NCBI GenBank assembly: GCA_002361155.1
Contig: DERZ01000031.1
Coordinates: 1-20,620, forward strand
DNA: 20,620 nucleotides
Direction of reading: 5' to 3'
From: Porphyromonadaceae bacterium UBA3327
GTDB taxonomy: Bacteria; Bacteroidota; Bacteroidia; Bacteroidales; Muribaculaceae
In this document: positions 6,449-13,735 of the stretch, piece after piece
How the letters are laid out: each line of letters starts with the position of its first letter
How positions within the stretch are numbered: the first letter of the stretch is position 1
Notes under the pieces: model-generated
Told to the model about the DNA's origin: nothing
The model's database searches: none
Seen by the model: only the letters and a program-made list of their open reading frames with translations
Made by a program: the position numbers and the translations under genes

Positions 6449-7975
6449 ATGAAGATATTGAATACCAAGGCAATCCAGTCCGTAGATCATGCTACATGCG
6501 AGGCGCAGAATATCAGTACGATCGACCTTATGGAGCGAGCTGCCTCCGTGGTGAGTTGCGAACTGATAAGCCGGTTCCTGCCAGGGAAACGGTTTGTGAT
6601 CATTGCTGGTCCGGGCAACAATGGAGGCGATGCCCTGGCGGTGGCCAGGATGCTCATCGAGCAAGGCTACAAGAGGGTGGAGGTATTCCTCTTCAATGTA
6701 ACCGGTAAACTGAGCCACGACTGCGAGGAGGAGCGCAATAAACTCATTACCATCGACGGCGTGGACTTCTCGGAAATCAACCGTGCTTTCAATCCTCCCT
6801 ATCTCAGCAAGAACGATGTGGTGGTGGACGGCCTCTTCGGAAGCGGTCTCAACAAACCGCTGCAGGGAGGCTTCCTCTCGCTTGCGAGGTACGTCAACGA
6901 GTCGGGGGCATACGTGGTATCGATCGACATGCCCTCCGGACTGTTCTGCGAATGGAACAGCGAGGTTAATCTCCGCGATGTGGTGCATGCTAATCTCACC
7001 CTTACATTTCAGCTTCCACGGCTGTCGTTCTTCTTCAAGGAAAACCATCAGGCAGTGGGGGAATGGAAACTGCTGGACATTGATCTCGACAACGATGCCA
7101 TAAAAGGCGCGGAGTCGGATTTTTACGTCATAGACGCCCACAATGTCGCCGCGCTCATGCATCTCCGCGACCCATTCACCGGGAAGCGTGACTATGGATC
7201 TGCTTTGCTGTTTGCAGGAAGCACCGGCATGATGGGTGCCGCAGTGATGTGCGCCCGCGCGGTGATGCGCGCCGGCGCCGGACTCTGCACTGTGCACAGC
7301 GCCAGGGGCGGTCTTCAGATCCTGCAGACCGCCGTTCCTGAAGTTATGTTCGAGCCGGATCGCAACGAGCATTTTATCAGCGAGATGAAGCTTCATCACA
7401 AGCATCAGGCCATAGCTGTCGGTCCCGGCCTCGGCACGCAGGAACAGACAGCCTCTGCTCTCAGGGACCTTCTGCAGCATGCCGATGCGCCCCTTGTGCT
7501 GGATGCCGATGCGCTTAACTGTATAGCCGCCCATCCCGAGATGCTCCAGATTCTTCCCCCGAAGACAGTGATTACGCCGCATGCAGGCGAATTCGACAGG
7601 CTTTTCGGTGAACACCGCAATTCGGAAAGCCGTCTGAGGACCGCAATAGAGATGTCGCGCCAATACAATATAATAATTGTGCTCAAGGGACACTATTCGG
7701 CTGTGGTAAGGCCCACCGGAAGAGTATATTTCAACTGTACCGGCAACGCCGGCATGGCCACCGCCGGAGCCGGCGACGTTCTTACCGGAATAATCGCCGC
7801 TTTTCTCAGCCAGGGTTATAATCCTGAATATGCCGCTACAATCGGAGTGTTTTTCCACGGCGTGGCAGGAGACATGGCTGCCGAAGAGTTCGGAGAGTTC
7901 GGAATGACCGCATGCGACATAGCCGACCGCACCGGCCTTGCCATCCGGAAAGTTCTGCTCGAAAACAACAGATAA
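6449..7975 (+). CDS. nnr: Bifunctional NAD(P)H-hydrate epimerase / ADP-dependent dehydratase
   Basis: A 508-residue metabolite-repair enzyme. The N-terminal YjeF_N domain interconverts R- and S-NAD(P)HX; it contains AGPGNNGGDALAVARML (53-69) and VVDGLFGSGLNKPL (125-138). The C-terminal ribokinase-like domain dehydrates S-NAD(P)HX back to NAD(P)H using ADP. It shows FAGSTGMMGAAVMCARAV (255-272), AVGPGLGT (323-330), ITPHAGEFDRLFG (375-387), VLKGHYSAVV (411-420) and the anion-hole and catalytic segment TAGAGDVLTG (438-447). Length is normal for the fused form. The start is the ATG at 6449 (MKILNTKAIQ); an earlier ATG at 6440 is closed at once by a stop. I see no clear TAnnTTTG promoter before it, so it may depend on read-through from fba. 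A DUF4831 gene starts 19 nt after its stop. Confidence 0.95.
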   Translation: MKILNTKAIQSVDHATCEAQNISTIDLMERAASVVSCELISRFLPGKRFVIIAGPGNNGGDALAVARMLIEQGYKRVEVFLFNVTGKLSHDCEEERNKLITIDGVDFSEINRAFNPPYLSKNDVVVDGLFGSGLNKPLQGGFLSLARYVNESGAYVVSIDMPSGLFCEWNSEVNLRDVVHANLTLTFQLPRLSFFFKENHQAVGEWKLLDIDLDNDAIKGAESDFYVIDAHNVAALMHLRDPFTGKRDYGSALLFAGSTGMMGAAVMCARAVMRAGAGLCTVHSARGGLQILQTAVPEVMFEPDRNEHFISEMKLHHKHQAIAVGPGLGTQEQTASALRDLLQHADAPLVLDADALNCIAAHPEMLQILPPKTVITPHAGEFDRLFGEHRNSESRLRTAIEMSRQYNIIIVLKGHYSAVVRPTGRVYFNCTGNAGMATAGAGDVLTGIIAAFLSQGYNPEYAATIGVFFHGVAGDMAAEEFGEFGMTACDIADRTGLAIRKVLLENNR

Positions 7976-7994
7976 TCCTCCAAATGAGATACAA

Positions 7995-9074
7995 ATGAAT
8001 AAGTTGACCCTCGCCGCCTTCGCGGCCTCACTGATGATTGCAGTCCCGGCGGCGTCGCAGAACACCAGACTGCTCACAGCCGACCGACATAACGAATATG
8101 GTCTCGTCTATTCATTGCCCGTCACGGCATTGAGAATAGATGTCACGGCCGAACGCACGGTAAACCTTGCAGGACCGTATTTCCAGTATGCAAAGAAATT
8201 CGTCGGGACCGACAAGGTGATCAGGGAGAATTCCGAGAACTGGACCATCACGAAAGTCAGTGTCGTTCCTTACGGAATCCCTGACGAGGACAACAAGTAT
8301 CTGATGCAGCTAAAGCCGGGGGCGGTCACATACATCTGCGTCGATGACAACGGGATGCTTCTCTCCATCAACAGGGAGGAGACCGTGACACGTCCTGCCG
8401 CGCCGGAAATTCCGGAGAATCCGGATCCGGTGAACATCCGTGAATATCTGCAATACGTGGACGAGGATTTCATAGCCTCGCAGTCCAGTGTGAAGCAGGC
8501 GCAGATGCTCGCAGAGAATCTTATGGAAATACGCGATGCCAAGACGTCACTCACCCGCGGCACCGCGGAGACGATGCCCACCGACGGCCGTCAGCTCGAG
8601 CTGATGCTTGAATCGCTGCGTCATCAGGAGGCGGCCATGACCGCCGCATTCACGGGCGCAAGCTATAAAGAGACAGTGGTCCGCTCCTATAATTTCACTC
8701 CCGAGGATGAGGGTCGGTCTGTGTTGTTTCGTATGAGCGACTTCGCTGGATTTGTCGATGCCGACGATTATTCCGGTGATCCGGTCTATGTGGATGTCAC
8801 CGTCACAAGCGAAGGTGAGCTTCCGGTCGACGACAAGGGTGAGGAGAAGAAACTCCCCAAGGATGCGGTGATCTACAATGTGCCGGGAGCGGCGCGCGTG
8901 GAACTTTCGCTCCTCGGAAAGAAACTCTGTTCCACCGAAACGGAATTCTCGCAGTTCGGCGTGCGGTTCGGCATGCAGCCTGCATTGTTCAGCAACAAGA
9001 AGGAGCGTAGTTTCGCTGTGTTCAATCCGGTCACCGGAGGTCTTCGCGAACTTGGTCTCGCACCGGACGAATAA
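7995..9074 (+). CDS. DUF4831 family exported protein
   Basis: A 359-residue protein of unknown function, recognised as the Bacteroidetes DUF4831 family by its layout and wording near the N-terminus (NEYGLVYSLPVTALRIDV). The first 21 residues form a Sec-type signal peptide (MNKLTLAAFAASLMIAVPAA, then SQ), so the mature protein should be periplasmic or outer-membrane associated. No lipobox Cys is present at the cleavage site. The body is rich in charged and beta-strand-like stretches with no catalytic motif I can identify. The frame is open from 7938, but the ATG at 7995 is chosen because it places the signal peptide at the N-terminus and avoids overlap with nnr. It lies 19 nt after nnr and 36 nt before xseA, probably co-transcribed. 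Confidence 0.8.
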   Translation: MNKLTLAAFAASLMIAVPAASQNTRLLTADRHNEYGLVYSLPVTALRIDVTAERTVNLAGPYFQYAKKFVGTDKVIRENSENWTITKVSVVPYGIPDEDNKYLMQLKPGAVTYICVDDNGMLLSINREETVTRPAAPEIPENPDPVNIREYLQYVDEDFIASQSSVKQAQMLAENLMEIRDAKTSLTRGTAETMPTDGRQLELMLESLRHQEAAMTAAFTGASYKETVVRSYNFTPEDEGRSVLFRMSDFAGFVDADDYSGDPVYVDVTVTSEGELPVDDKGEEKKLPKDAVIYNVPGAARVELSLLGKKLCSTETEFSQFGVRFGMQPALFSNKKERSFAVFNPVTGGLRELGLAPDE

Positions 9075-9104
9075 ACCGGCGGGTACTGACAGATAAACCG
9101 GCGG
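9071..9104 (+). repeat. Two 12-bp direct repeats between the DUF4831 gene and xseA
   Basis: ATAAACCGGCGG occurs at 9071-9082 and again at 9093-9104, so the period is 22 bp. The first copy contains the DUF4831 stop codon. A small tandem duplication by slippage is the simplest explanation. Confidence 0.6.
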
Positions 9105-9110
9105 CAGATA

Positions 9111-10454
9111 ATGGATACCACACGGCATATATCTCTTTTCGAACTGCAGCAACGTATCGGCAATACGCTGAGGCTCAACCGCGAGCTGCAGGATGTATGG
9201 GTTCTTGCCGAGCTCAGCGATGTCCGCGTGAACGGCGGTCACTGCTATATGGAGCTGGTGGAGAAGGACGCGTCCGGTGTCACCAGGGCGAAAGTACGGG
9301 CTATGATATGGAGCAGCCGGTTCTCGGTGCTCCGCCGGAAGTTTCGCGACGAGACCGGCCGCGAGATAGAGTCGGGTCTCAAGGTGCTTCTTCTGGCTTC
9401 GGTCACGCACCATAATCTTTACGGACTCTCTGTGACGGTGTCCGATATCGACTCATCCTACACGCTCGGAGAGATGGAGCGCGTCCGCCGCGAGATTCTC
9501 GACCGGCTTGCCAGGGAGGGAGTGCTTGATGCCAACAAGCGGCGCGAACTTACAGAAGTCCCGCGGACTGTGGCTGTAATTTCGGCCCCGGGAGCCGCCG
9601 GATATGGAGATTTCATGAATCAGATAAGGTCTGAATCTGACGGTTTCGTGCTATATACGGTGCTTTTTCCCGCCGTGATGCAGGGTGCAAACACCGCTCC
9701 GTCGGTATTGGCCGCCCTTGACCTTGTGGAGCAGACCATCGACGTGTGGGACTGTGTCGTTATAATTCGCGGGGGAGGGGCAACGACCGATCTTAACGGA
9801 TTCGACAACTATGAGCTGGCCCGGAGAGTGGCAACGTTCGGCATACCGGTGATAGTCGGTATCGGTCATGAGCGGGACCGTACCGTGCTTGATGAGATTG
9901 CGGGAGTCAGGTGTAAGACTCCGACTGCGGTTGCTGCATTCCTTGTAGACCGCCTTCGGGAGGCATATTCACGTATTACCACTCTGGTGACCAGAATAGG
10001 TCATTATGGCGCCGACGCGCTCCGCGGTGAGCGCGGAAGGCTTGCCAATGCGGAGGCCATGATTCCGCTTATGGCGAAAACCCGGCTTGCGGCTGCCTCC
10101 GGAGAGCTGGAGCGGTTATGCCGTTGCGTATGCGACAGCGCAGGACGCAGGGTGCAGCGCGCCGACAGCATGCTGGACCGGATTGATCTCGCCGTATGCC
10201 GTGCCGCCGGGTCGCTGACTGAAAAAGAGGAGCTGAGGCTGCGGCGTATCGGAGATATGGTGAGGGTTCTCAGCCCGGAGAACACTTTGCGGCGCGGCTA
10301 TTCAATCACGCGCCTGAATGGCGCGGCTGTAAAGGATGCCGCTGTTCTCCGTCCCGGCGATTTGCTGGAGACCATCATGGCCGGAGGGATTGTCCGCTCG
10401 GAGGTTATCGCCCCGGCAGACATTGATGCCGGCGGAGAAGCTATTGAAAGATAA
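9111..10454 (+). CDS. xseA: Exodeoxyribonuclease VII large subunit
   Basis: A 447-residue catalytic subunit of exonuclease VII, which degrades single-stranded DNA from both ends into short oligonucleotides. Residues 5-110 form the N-terminal OB-fold (ISLFELQQRIG at 7-17, AELSDVR, CYMELVEKD). The catalytic domain shows VAVISAPGAAGYGDF (154-168), the conserved RGGGATTDLNGFD (220-232), VGIGHERDRTVLDE (249-262) and KTPTA (269-273), all hallmarks of XseA. A helical region and the C-terminal motif LRRGYSITR complete the usual architecture. xseB starts 13 nt after its stop, so the two subunits are co-expressed. The start MDTTRHISL at 9111 fits the family. Confidence 0.96.
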   Translation: MDTTRHISLFELQQRIGNTLRLNRELQDVWVLAELSDVRVNGGHCYMELVEKDASGVTRAKVRAMIWSSRFSVLRRKFRDETGREIESGLKVLLLASVTHHNLYGLSVTVSDIDSSYTLGEMERVRREILDRLAREGVLDANKRRELTEVPRTVAVISAPGAAGYGDFMNQIRSESDGFVLYTVLFPAVMQGANTAPSVLAALDLVEQTIDVWDCVVIIRGGGATTDLNGFDNYELARRVATFGIPVIVGIGHERDRTVLDEIAGVRCKTPTAVAAFLVDRLREAYSRITTLVTRIGHYGADALRGERGRLANAEAMIPLMAKTRLAAASGELERLCRCVCDSAGRRVQRADSMLDRIDLAVCRAAGSLTEKEELRLRRIGDMVRVLSPENTLRRGYSITRLNGAAVKDAAVLRPGDLLETIMAGGIVRSEVIAPADIDAGGEAIER

Positions 10455-10467
10455 ACAAGTCATTCCC

Positions 10468-10686
10468 ATGGAAGAAAAAGAATTCATATACAAGGAGGCT
10501 GTGGCCGAACTGGAGTCGATTGTCCGCAAAATGGAGTCGGATTCCTGCGACATCGACAGTCTGTCGGCCTATACGAGACGCGCGCTCGAGTTGCTGAAAC
10601 TTTGCAAGGAGCGTCTGCGGGTCACCAACGACGACGTGGTGAAATGTCTGCAGGAGCTTAAGGAGCAGCTCTCGCTTCCCGAGTGA
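10468..10686 (+). CDS. xseB: Exodeoxyribonuclease VII small subunit
   Basis: A 72-residue helical protein, MEEKEFIYKEAVAELESIV at the start, that assembles on the XseA coiled-coil region. The segment YKEAVAELESIVRKMESDSCDIDSLS is the typical XseB wording, split here by mention only; the second half is a heptad-like helix (RALELLKLCKERL). The frame is open from 10336, but the ATG at 10468 is correct because it gives the normal XseB length and does not overlap xseA. It ends 5 nt from the stop of the convergent murF-alr gene, so there is no room for a separate terminator. Confidence 0.94.
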   Translation: MEEKEFIYKEAVAELESIVRKMESDSCDIDSLSAYTRRALELLKLCKERLRVTNDDVVKCLQELKEQLSLPE

Positions 10687-10691
10687 AAGAC

Positions 10692-13166
10692 CTATTCGCG
10701 GTAGTAGACTCGCTTTACGCGGGGCGACACTGAGGTCAGCACTTCGTATGGGATGGTGTCGAGCACGTCGGCGAGGCGCTGCACCGGTGCGTTGCGTCCG
10801 AATATCTCCACCGTGTCCCCCACCTTGCAATCGATTCCGGTGACATCGATCATGCATGAGTCCATACAGATGTTTCCTATGGTCGGGGCCTCTTTGCCGT
10901 TTACTGTCACTGACACGGCTCCCCGGCCGAAATGCCGGTTCATTCCGTCGGCGTAGCCTATAGGGATCGTGGCTACCCTCGACTTCCGTGTCAGTTCTCC
11001 CCGTCGGCCGTATCCTATTGTCTCCCCCTTGTCCCATTCGCGGATAGCTATGATCATGGTGCGCAGCGTGGAGACTACAGCCAGCGGCTCTTCTATCTCG
11101 GTCGGCAGCGTGTTGGCTCCGTATAATCCGATTCCGAGACGCGCCATGTCGTAGTGATGGTCGGGGAAGCGGAGTATTCCTGCGGAGTTGAGCACATGGC
11201 GCAGTATAGGTCTGGAATAACGCGAAAGCATATAGTCGGTGTATTGACGGAACCGGGTGAGCTGAAGGCCGGTGTAGTCGTCCATGTCGAGACAGTCTGC
11301 CGTGGCCAGATGCGAGAACACCGATTTTGCGGAAACTTCCCGGCTTGCCTCAAGAGTGTCCATCAGTTCCGGCAGATCCTCTTCCACGAAGCCCATGCGG
11401 TGCATTCCCGTGTCAAGCTTGATATGCACCGGGTAGTCCTTTATTCCGTTCTTGCGGGCCTCTCTCATGACATCGCGGAGCATGTCGAAACTATAGATTT
11501 CAGGCTCAAGGTTATGAGCGAACATCGACTTGTAGTTCACCACCTTCGGGTTCATCACCATGATCGGCATGGTGATGCCTTTCTGTCGAAGTTCTATACC
11601 CTCGTCAAGCACTGCCACGGCAAGATATGCGGCTCCGCAGTCCTGCAGGGTCTTTGCTATCTCGTAACTTCCTGCCCCGTAGCCTGAAGCCTTCACCATG
11701 CATACTATGCCGGTGCCCGCGGCAAGTCGGCTGCGGAAGTAGTTGTAGTTGGCCACGATCGAGTCGAGATTCACCTCAAGCACGGTCTCATGCTTGCGGG
11801 CCTCGAGCATCTCGGCGATATTGTCGAAGCTGAATTCCGGTGATCCTTTGAGCAGGATGGCCTCATCGGAAAAATCAGAAGTTGAAAGCACGTCGAGCAT
11901 ACCTTCGGTGTCTTCGTAGAACTCAGCGTTCCCATCGAACATATTTCTGCTGCGGCTGAGCAGCGGACCGACGCCGATGAAGCGGGACACTCCCGCGCGC
12001 TTCACCAAAGCCGCTATCTCGCGGTATACGGCCTCCTCTTGTCCGCATTCATGGTGCAGGTCGCTGAGTATTAGTGTGGCGCTCTGTCCCGGGGTCTTTC
12101 GGCGCCGCATAAAGTCAAGCGCCGGTCGCAGCGAGGAGAAGTCGGAAGTATAGGAGTCGTGGATCAGCGAGCAGCCGTTCACTCCTTCTGTCACGTTCAG
12201 GCGTGTGCCTATCTTGTGCAGTTGAGGGAAGCGGGCGGCGATCACATCGGCATCGATCCCCTGGTGAATCATGAATGCCAGCGCGTTGGCTGCATTCTCT
12301 ATGTCGGCGTCTCCGTTAAGAGGAGCGCGGAATGCGCCTGATTTGTCACCATGACGCCATTCTATCCGGCATTCGTCGCCGGCAGATGGATATGCGGATA
12401 TCTGAAGTTCCGCTTTCGGATTTCCCCGCAGACTCCACCTCAGCCTCCCGATACCGGGTGAGATGCTGTCAACTGCGGTGTCGATATTTTCATAGTCGGC
12501 GCAATATATTACAGTGTTAGCGTTGGATGCAGAGGTGAGAAGCGCTTTCTCATTGGCTTTTTCCTCCATCGACGAGAAACCTTCGGAATGAGCGTCTCCG
12601 ATGTTGGTGATGATTACCGCATCGGGGTTGATGCATTCGGCAAGAGCCTGCATCTCACCTTTATGGGAGATTCCGGCCTCGATCACGGCAAGTCTCGCGT
12701 CGTCATCAATCTCCCACATCGACAGTGGCACTCCTATCTGCGAATTGAAACTGCGGGGACTCCGGGATATGTCTGAGAGAGGCTCCATCAGCTGGAAAAT
12801 CCATTCCTTGAGTGTGGTTTTGCCTCGGCTTCCCGTTATGGCGAGAATCTTTCCGTTGAAACTGTCGCGGCGCCCGGCGATTTTCTGGAGTGCTTCCACC
12901 GTATTGTCAGTGATGAGAATATATGCCCCCGGTGCCTCTTCCATGTCGGCGGGTATGCGGTTGGCTACAAAGCAACGTACTCCGCGGTCATACAGACTCC
13001 GCATGTAGCGGTGTCCGTCGTTTCCTGCGGTTGGTATGGCGAAGAAAAGTGTGCTTCCCGGGTCGCCAAGCGACCTTGAGTCAGTCAGCAGTTCCCGGAT
13101 TTCCACCTCTTTTTCCGGTGTGGCAACGCCGAGAATGCCTGCTATTTCCGATATGCTCAGTTTCAT
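10692..13166 (-). CDS. murF-alr: Fused UDP-N-acetylmuramoyl-tripeptide:D-Ala-D-Ala ligase / alanine racemase
   Basis: An 824-residue two-enzyme protein known from Bacteroidetes. Residues 1-455 are MurF, the cytoplasmic ligase that adds D-Ala-D-Ala to the peptidoglycan precursor. It has the ATP-binding loop TGSRGKTT (111-118), VIEAGISHKGEM (161-172), TNIGDAHSEGF (187-197) and HDSYTSDFSSL (336-346) in place of the classic DDSYNANP motif. Residues about 457-824 are the PLP-dependent alanine racemase that supplies D-Ala. It shows EVNLDSIVANY (464-474), the PLP lysine Lys492 in MVKASGYGAGS, LDTGMHRMGF (584-593), catalytic Tyr719 in IGYGRRGELTRKS, IGYADGMNR and the C-terminal GNICMDSCMIDVT (764-776). 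Both halves keep their key residues. It has its own -7 box (13229-13236) and a structured leader. Confidence 0.95.
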   Translation of the reverse strand: MKLSISEIAGILGVATPEKEVEIRELLTDSRSLGDPGSTLFFAIPTAGNDGHRYMRSLYDRGVRCFVANRIPADMEEAPGAYILITDNTVEALQKIAGRRDSFNGKILAITGSRGKTTLKEWIFQLMEPLSDISRSPRSFNSQIGVPLSMWEIDDDARLAVIEAGISHKGEMQALAECINPDAVIITNIGDAHSEGFSSMEEKANEKALLTSASNANTVIYCADYENIDTAVDSISPGIGRLRWSLRGNPKAELQISAYPSAGDECRIEWRHGDKSGAFRAPLNGDADIENAANALAFMIHQGIDADVIAARFPQLHKIGTRLNVTEGVNGCSLIHDSYTSDFSSLRPALDFMRRRKTPGQSATLILSDLHHECGQEEAVYREIAALVKRAGVSRFIGVGPLLSRSRNMFDGNAEFYEDTEGMLDVLSTSDFSDEAILLKGSPEFSFDNIAEMLEARKHETVLEVNLDSIVANYNYFRSRLAAGTGIVCMVKASGYGAGSYEIAKTLQDCGAAYLAVAVLDEGIELRQKGITMPIMVMNPKVVNYKSMFAHNLEPEIYSFDMLRDVMREARKNGIKDYPVHIKLDTGMHRMGFVEEDLPELMDTLEASREVSAKSVFSHLATADCLDMDDYTGLQLTRFRQYTDYMLSRYSRPILRHVLNSAGILRFPDHHYDMARLGIGLYGANTLPTEIEEPLAVVSTLRTMIIAIREWDKGETIGYGRRGELTRKSRVATIPIGYADGMNRHFGRGAVSVTVNGKEAPTIGNICMDSCMIDVTGIDCKVGDTVEIFGRNAPVQRLADVLDTIPYEVLTSVSPRVKRVYYRE

Positions 13167-13185
13167 AACAGTATGTGGGTAATAT

Positions 13186-13236
13186 GACCCGGATCTCCCA
13201 GATATGGAAGCAGGGTCGAAACATCCTGCAAAATTA
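13186..13236 (-). promoter_or_regulatory. Promoter -7 box and structured 5' leader of murF-alr
   Basis: The minus strand reads TAATTTTG at 13236-13229, so transcription should start near 13222, giving a leader of about 55 nt. No good TTTG lies 20 nt upstream. Within the leader, GACCC (plus 13217-13213) pairs with GGGTC (plus 13190-13186), enclosing a second hairpin CTTCCA-TATC-TGGGAG. There is no T-run, so it is not a terminator. It could affect mRNA stability or translation of murF-alr. Confidence 0.45.
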
Positions 13237-13326
13237 CAATTTTTTTATCATGTAGTACTATAAGAAACGGTTTAAATGTGATTCAGTAAAATTTAAAACA
13301 GCTTCTTGGAAGGGGCGGGTACAAAT

Positions 13327-13355
13327 AAAAAAACGACGCGTATCACTACGCATCG
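13327..13355 (-). terminator. Intrinsic terminator of the candidate small RNA
   Basis: On the minus strand CGATGCGTA (plus 13355-13347) pairs with TACGCGTCG (plus 13342-13334) around a 4-base loop, with one mismatch in nine. Seven T residues follow directly (plus 13333-13327). This is the clearest intrinsic terminator in the window. Confidence 0.8.
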
Positions 13356-13365
13356 GCTTTCCGGC

Positions 13366-13395
13366 TCACCCCGAAATCCTTCGAGGATTAACCAT
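13366..13395 (-). other. Nine-codon frame inside the candidate small RNA
   Basis: ATG at 13395-13393 opens a frame reading MVNPRRISG with TGA at 13368-13366, ending 10 nt before the terminator stem. It overlaps the AATCCT/AGGATT hairpin. It may be a leader peptide or chance; nothing else supports translation. Confidence 0.2.
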
Positions 13396-13563
13396 GTCCT
13401 AATTCTAATTTATTAATCCATAACTTTACTAATGCAACAATAAATTGTCAATGAAACGATATATGCGATTTTCCTTATTTCTTCCGGAACTCAATCCGGA
13501 AGCCTATTCTATCTGTCTGCCTATGAAACGCGGCTATCCTTGCCGCACTTGTCAAATACAATG

Positions 13564-13595
13564 CAAAATTAGCAAATCTTTGCAAATTCACCAAA
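13564..13595 (-). promoter_or_regulatory. Promoter of the candidate small RNA
   Basis: Minus strand TTTG (plus 13595-13592) and TAATTTTG (plus 13571-13564) are exactly 20 nt apart, matching the Bacteroidetes -33/-7 promoter. An extra ATTTGCAAAGATTTGC stretch lies between them. Confidence 0.75.
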
Positions 13596-13687
13596 TATTT
13601 TCGAGAAAAATTTTAACAAATCGGCCCAAAACTGGCATTTTTTATCATTATTCCTTTCTCGCTTTGGTTAAAAGATCGATTTCTCGA

Positions 13688-13710
13688 CTTGCGGGTTACA
13701 CGACCGCAAG
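13688..13710 (-). terminator. Hairpin after surE, possible terminator of the mtaB-GT-surE operon
   Basis: CTTGCGG and CCGCAAG form a perfect 7-bp stem with a 9-base loop, 26 nt past the surE stop. A short T-run (CTTTTAA) appears only about 12 nt further on, so intrinsic termination would be weak. Confidence 0.4.
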
Positions 13711-13735
13711 GTCTTTTCAGAAGTGTCAAAGACTG

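Larger units (their letters stand above)
13326..13557 (-). ncRNA. Candidate small RNA, about 230 nt, own promoter and terminator
   Basis: On the minus strand a canonical promoter (13595-13564) predicts a start near 13557, and an intrinsic terminator closes the transcript near 13326. Between them are a GCGGC-AAGGATA-GCCGC hairpin (13546-13530), a perfect 8-bp hairpin CTTCCGGA-ttgagt-TCCGGAAG (13502-13481), an A/T-rich central part, and AATCCT-cga-AGGATT (13389-13375). No long protein frame exists on that strand. It is not tmRNA, RNase P RNA or SRP RNA: none of their core motifs is present. A leader or attenuator for murF-alr is less likely because murF-alr has its own -7 box downstream of the terminator. 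I cannot name the family. Confidence 0.6.

Noticed and set aside
6299..8077. 592-codon leftward open frame opposite nnr
   Set aside because: It is the exact shadow of nnr, whose motifs are complete. The antisense product is rich in His and Glu with no recognisable domain, as expected from reverse-complemented G+C-biased codons.
8547..9413. 288-codon leftward open frame opposite DUF4831/xseA
   Set aside because: Shadow frame; it crosses the boundary of two real genes on the other strand.
13326..13557. Small RNA identified as SRP RNA, RNase P RNA or tmRNA
   Set aside because: I looked for the SRP GNRA/asymmetric-loop core, the RNase P conserved core and a tRNA-like end with tag ORF; none is present.
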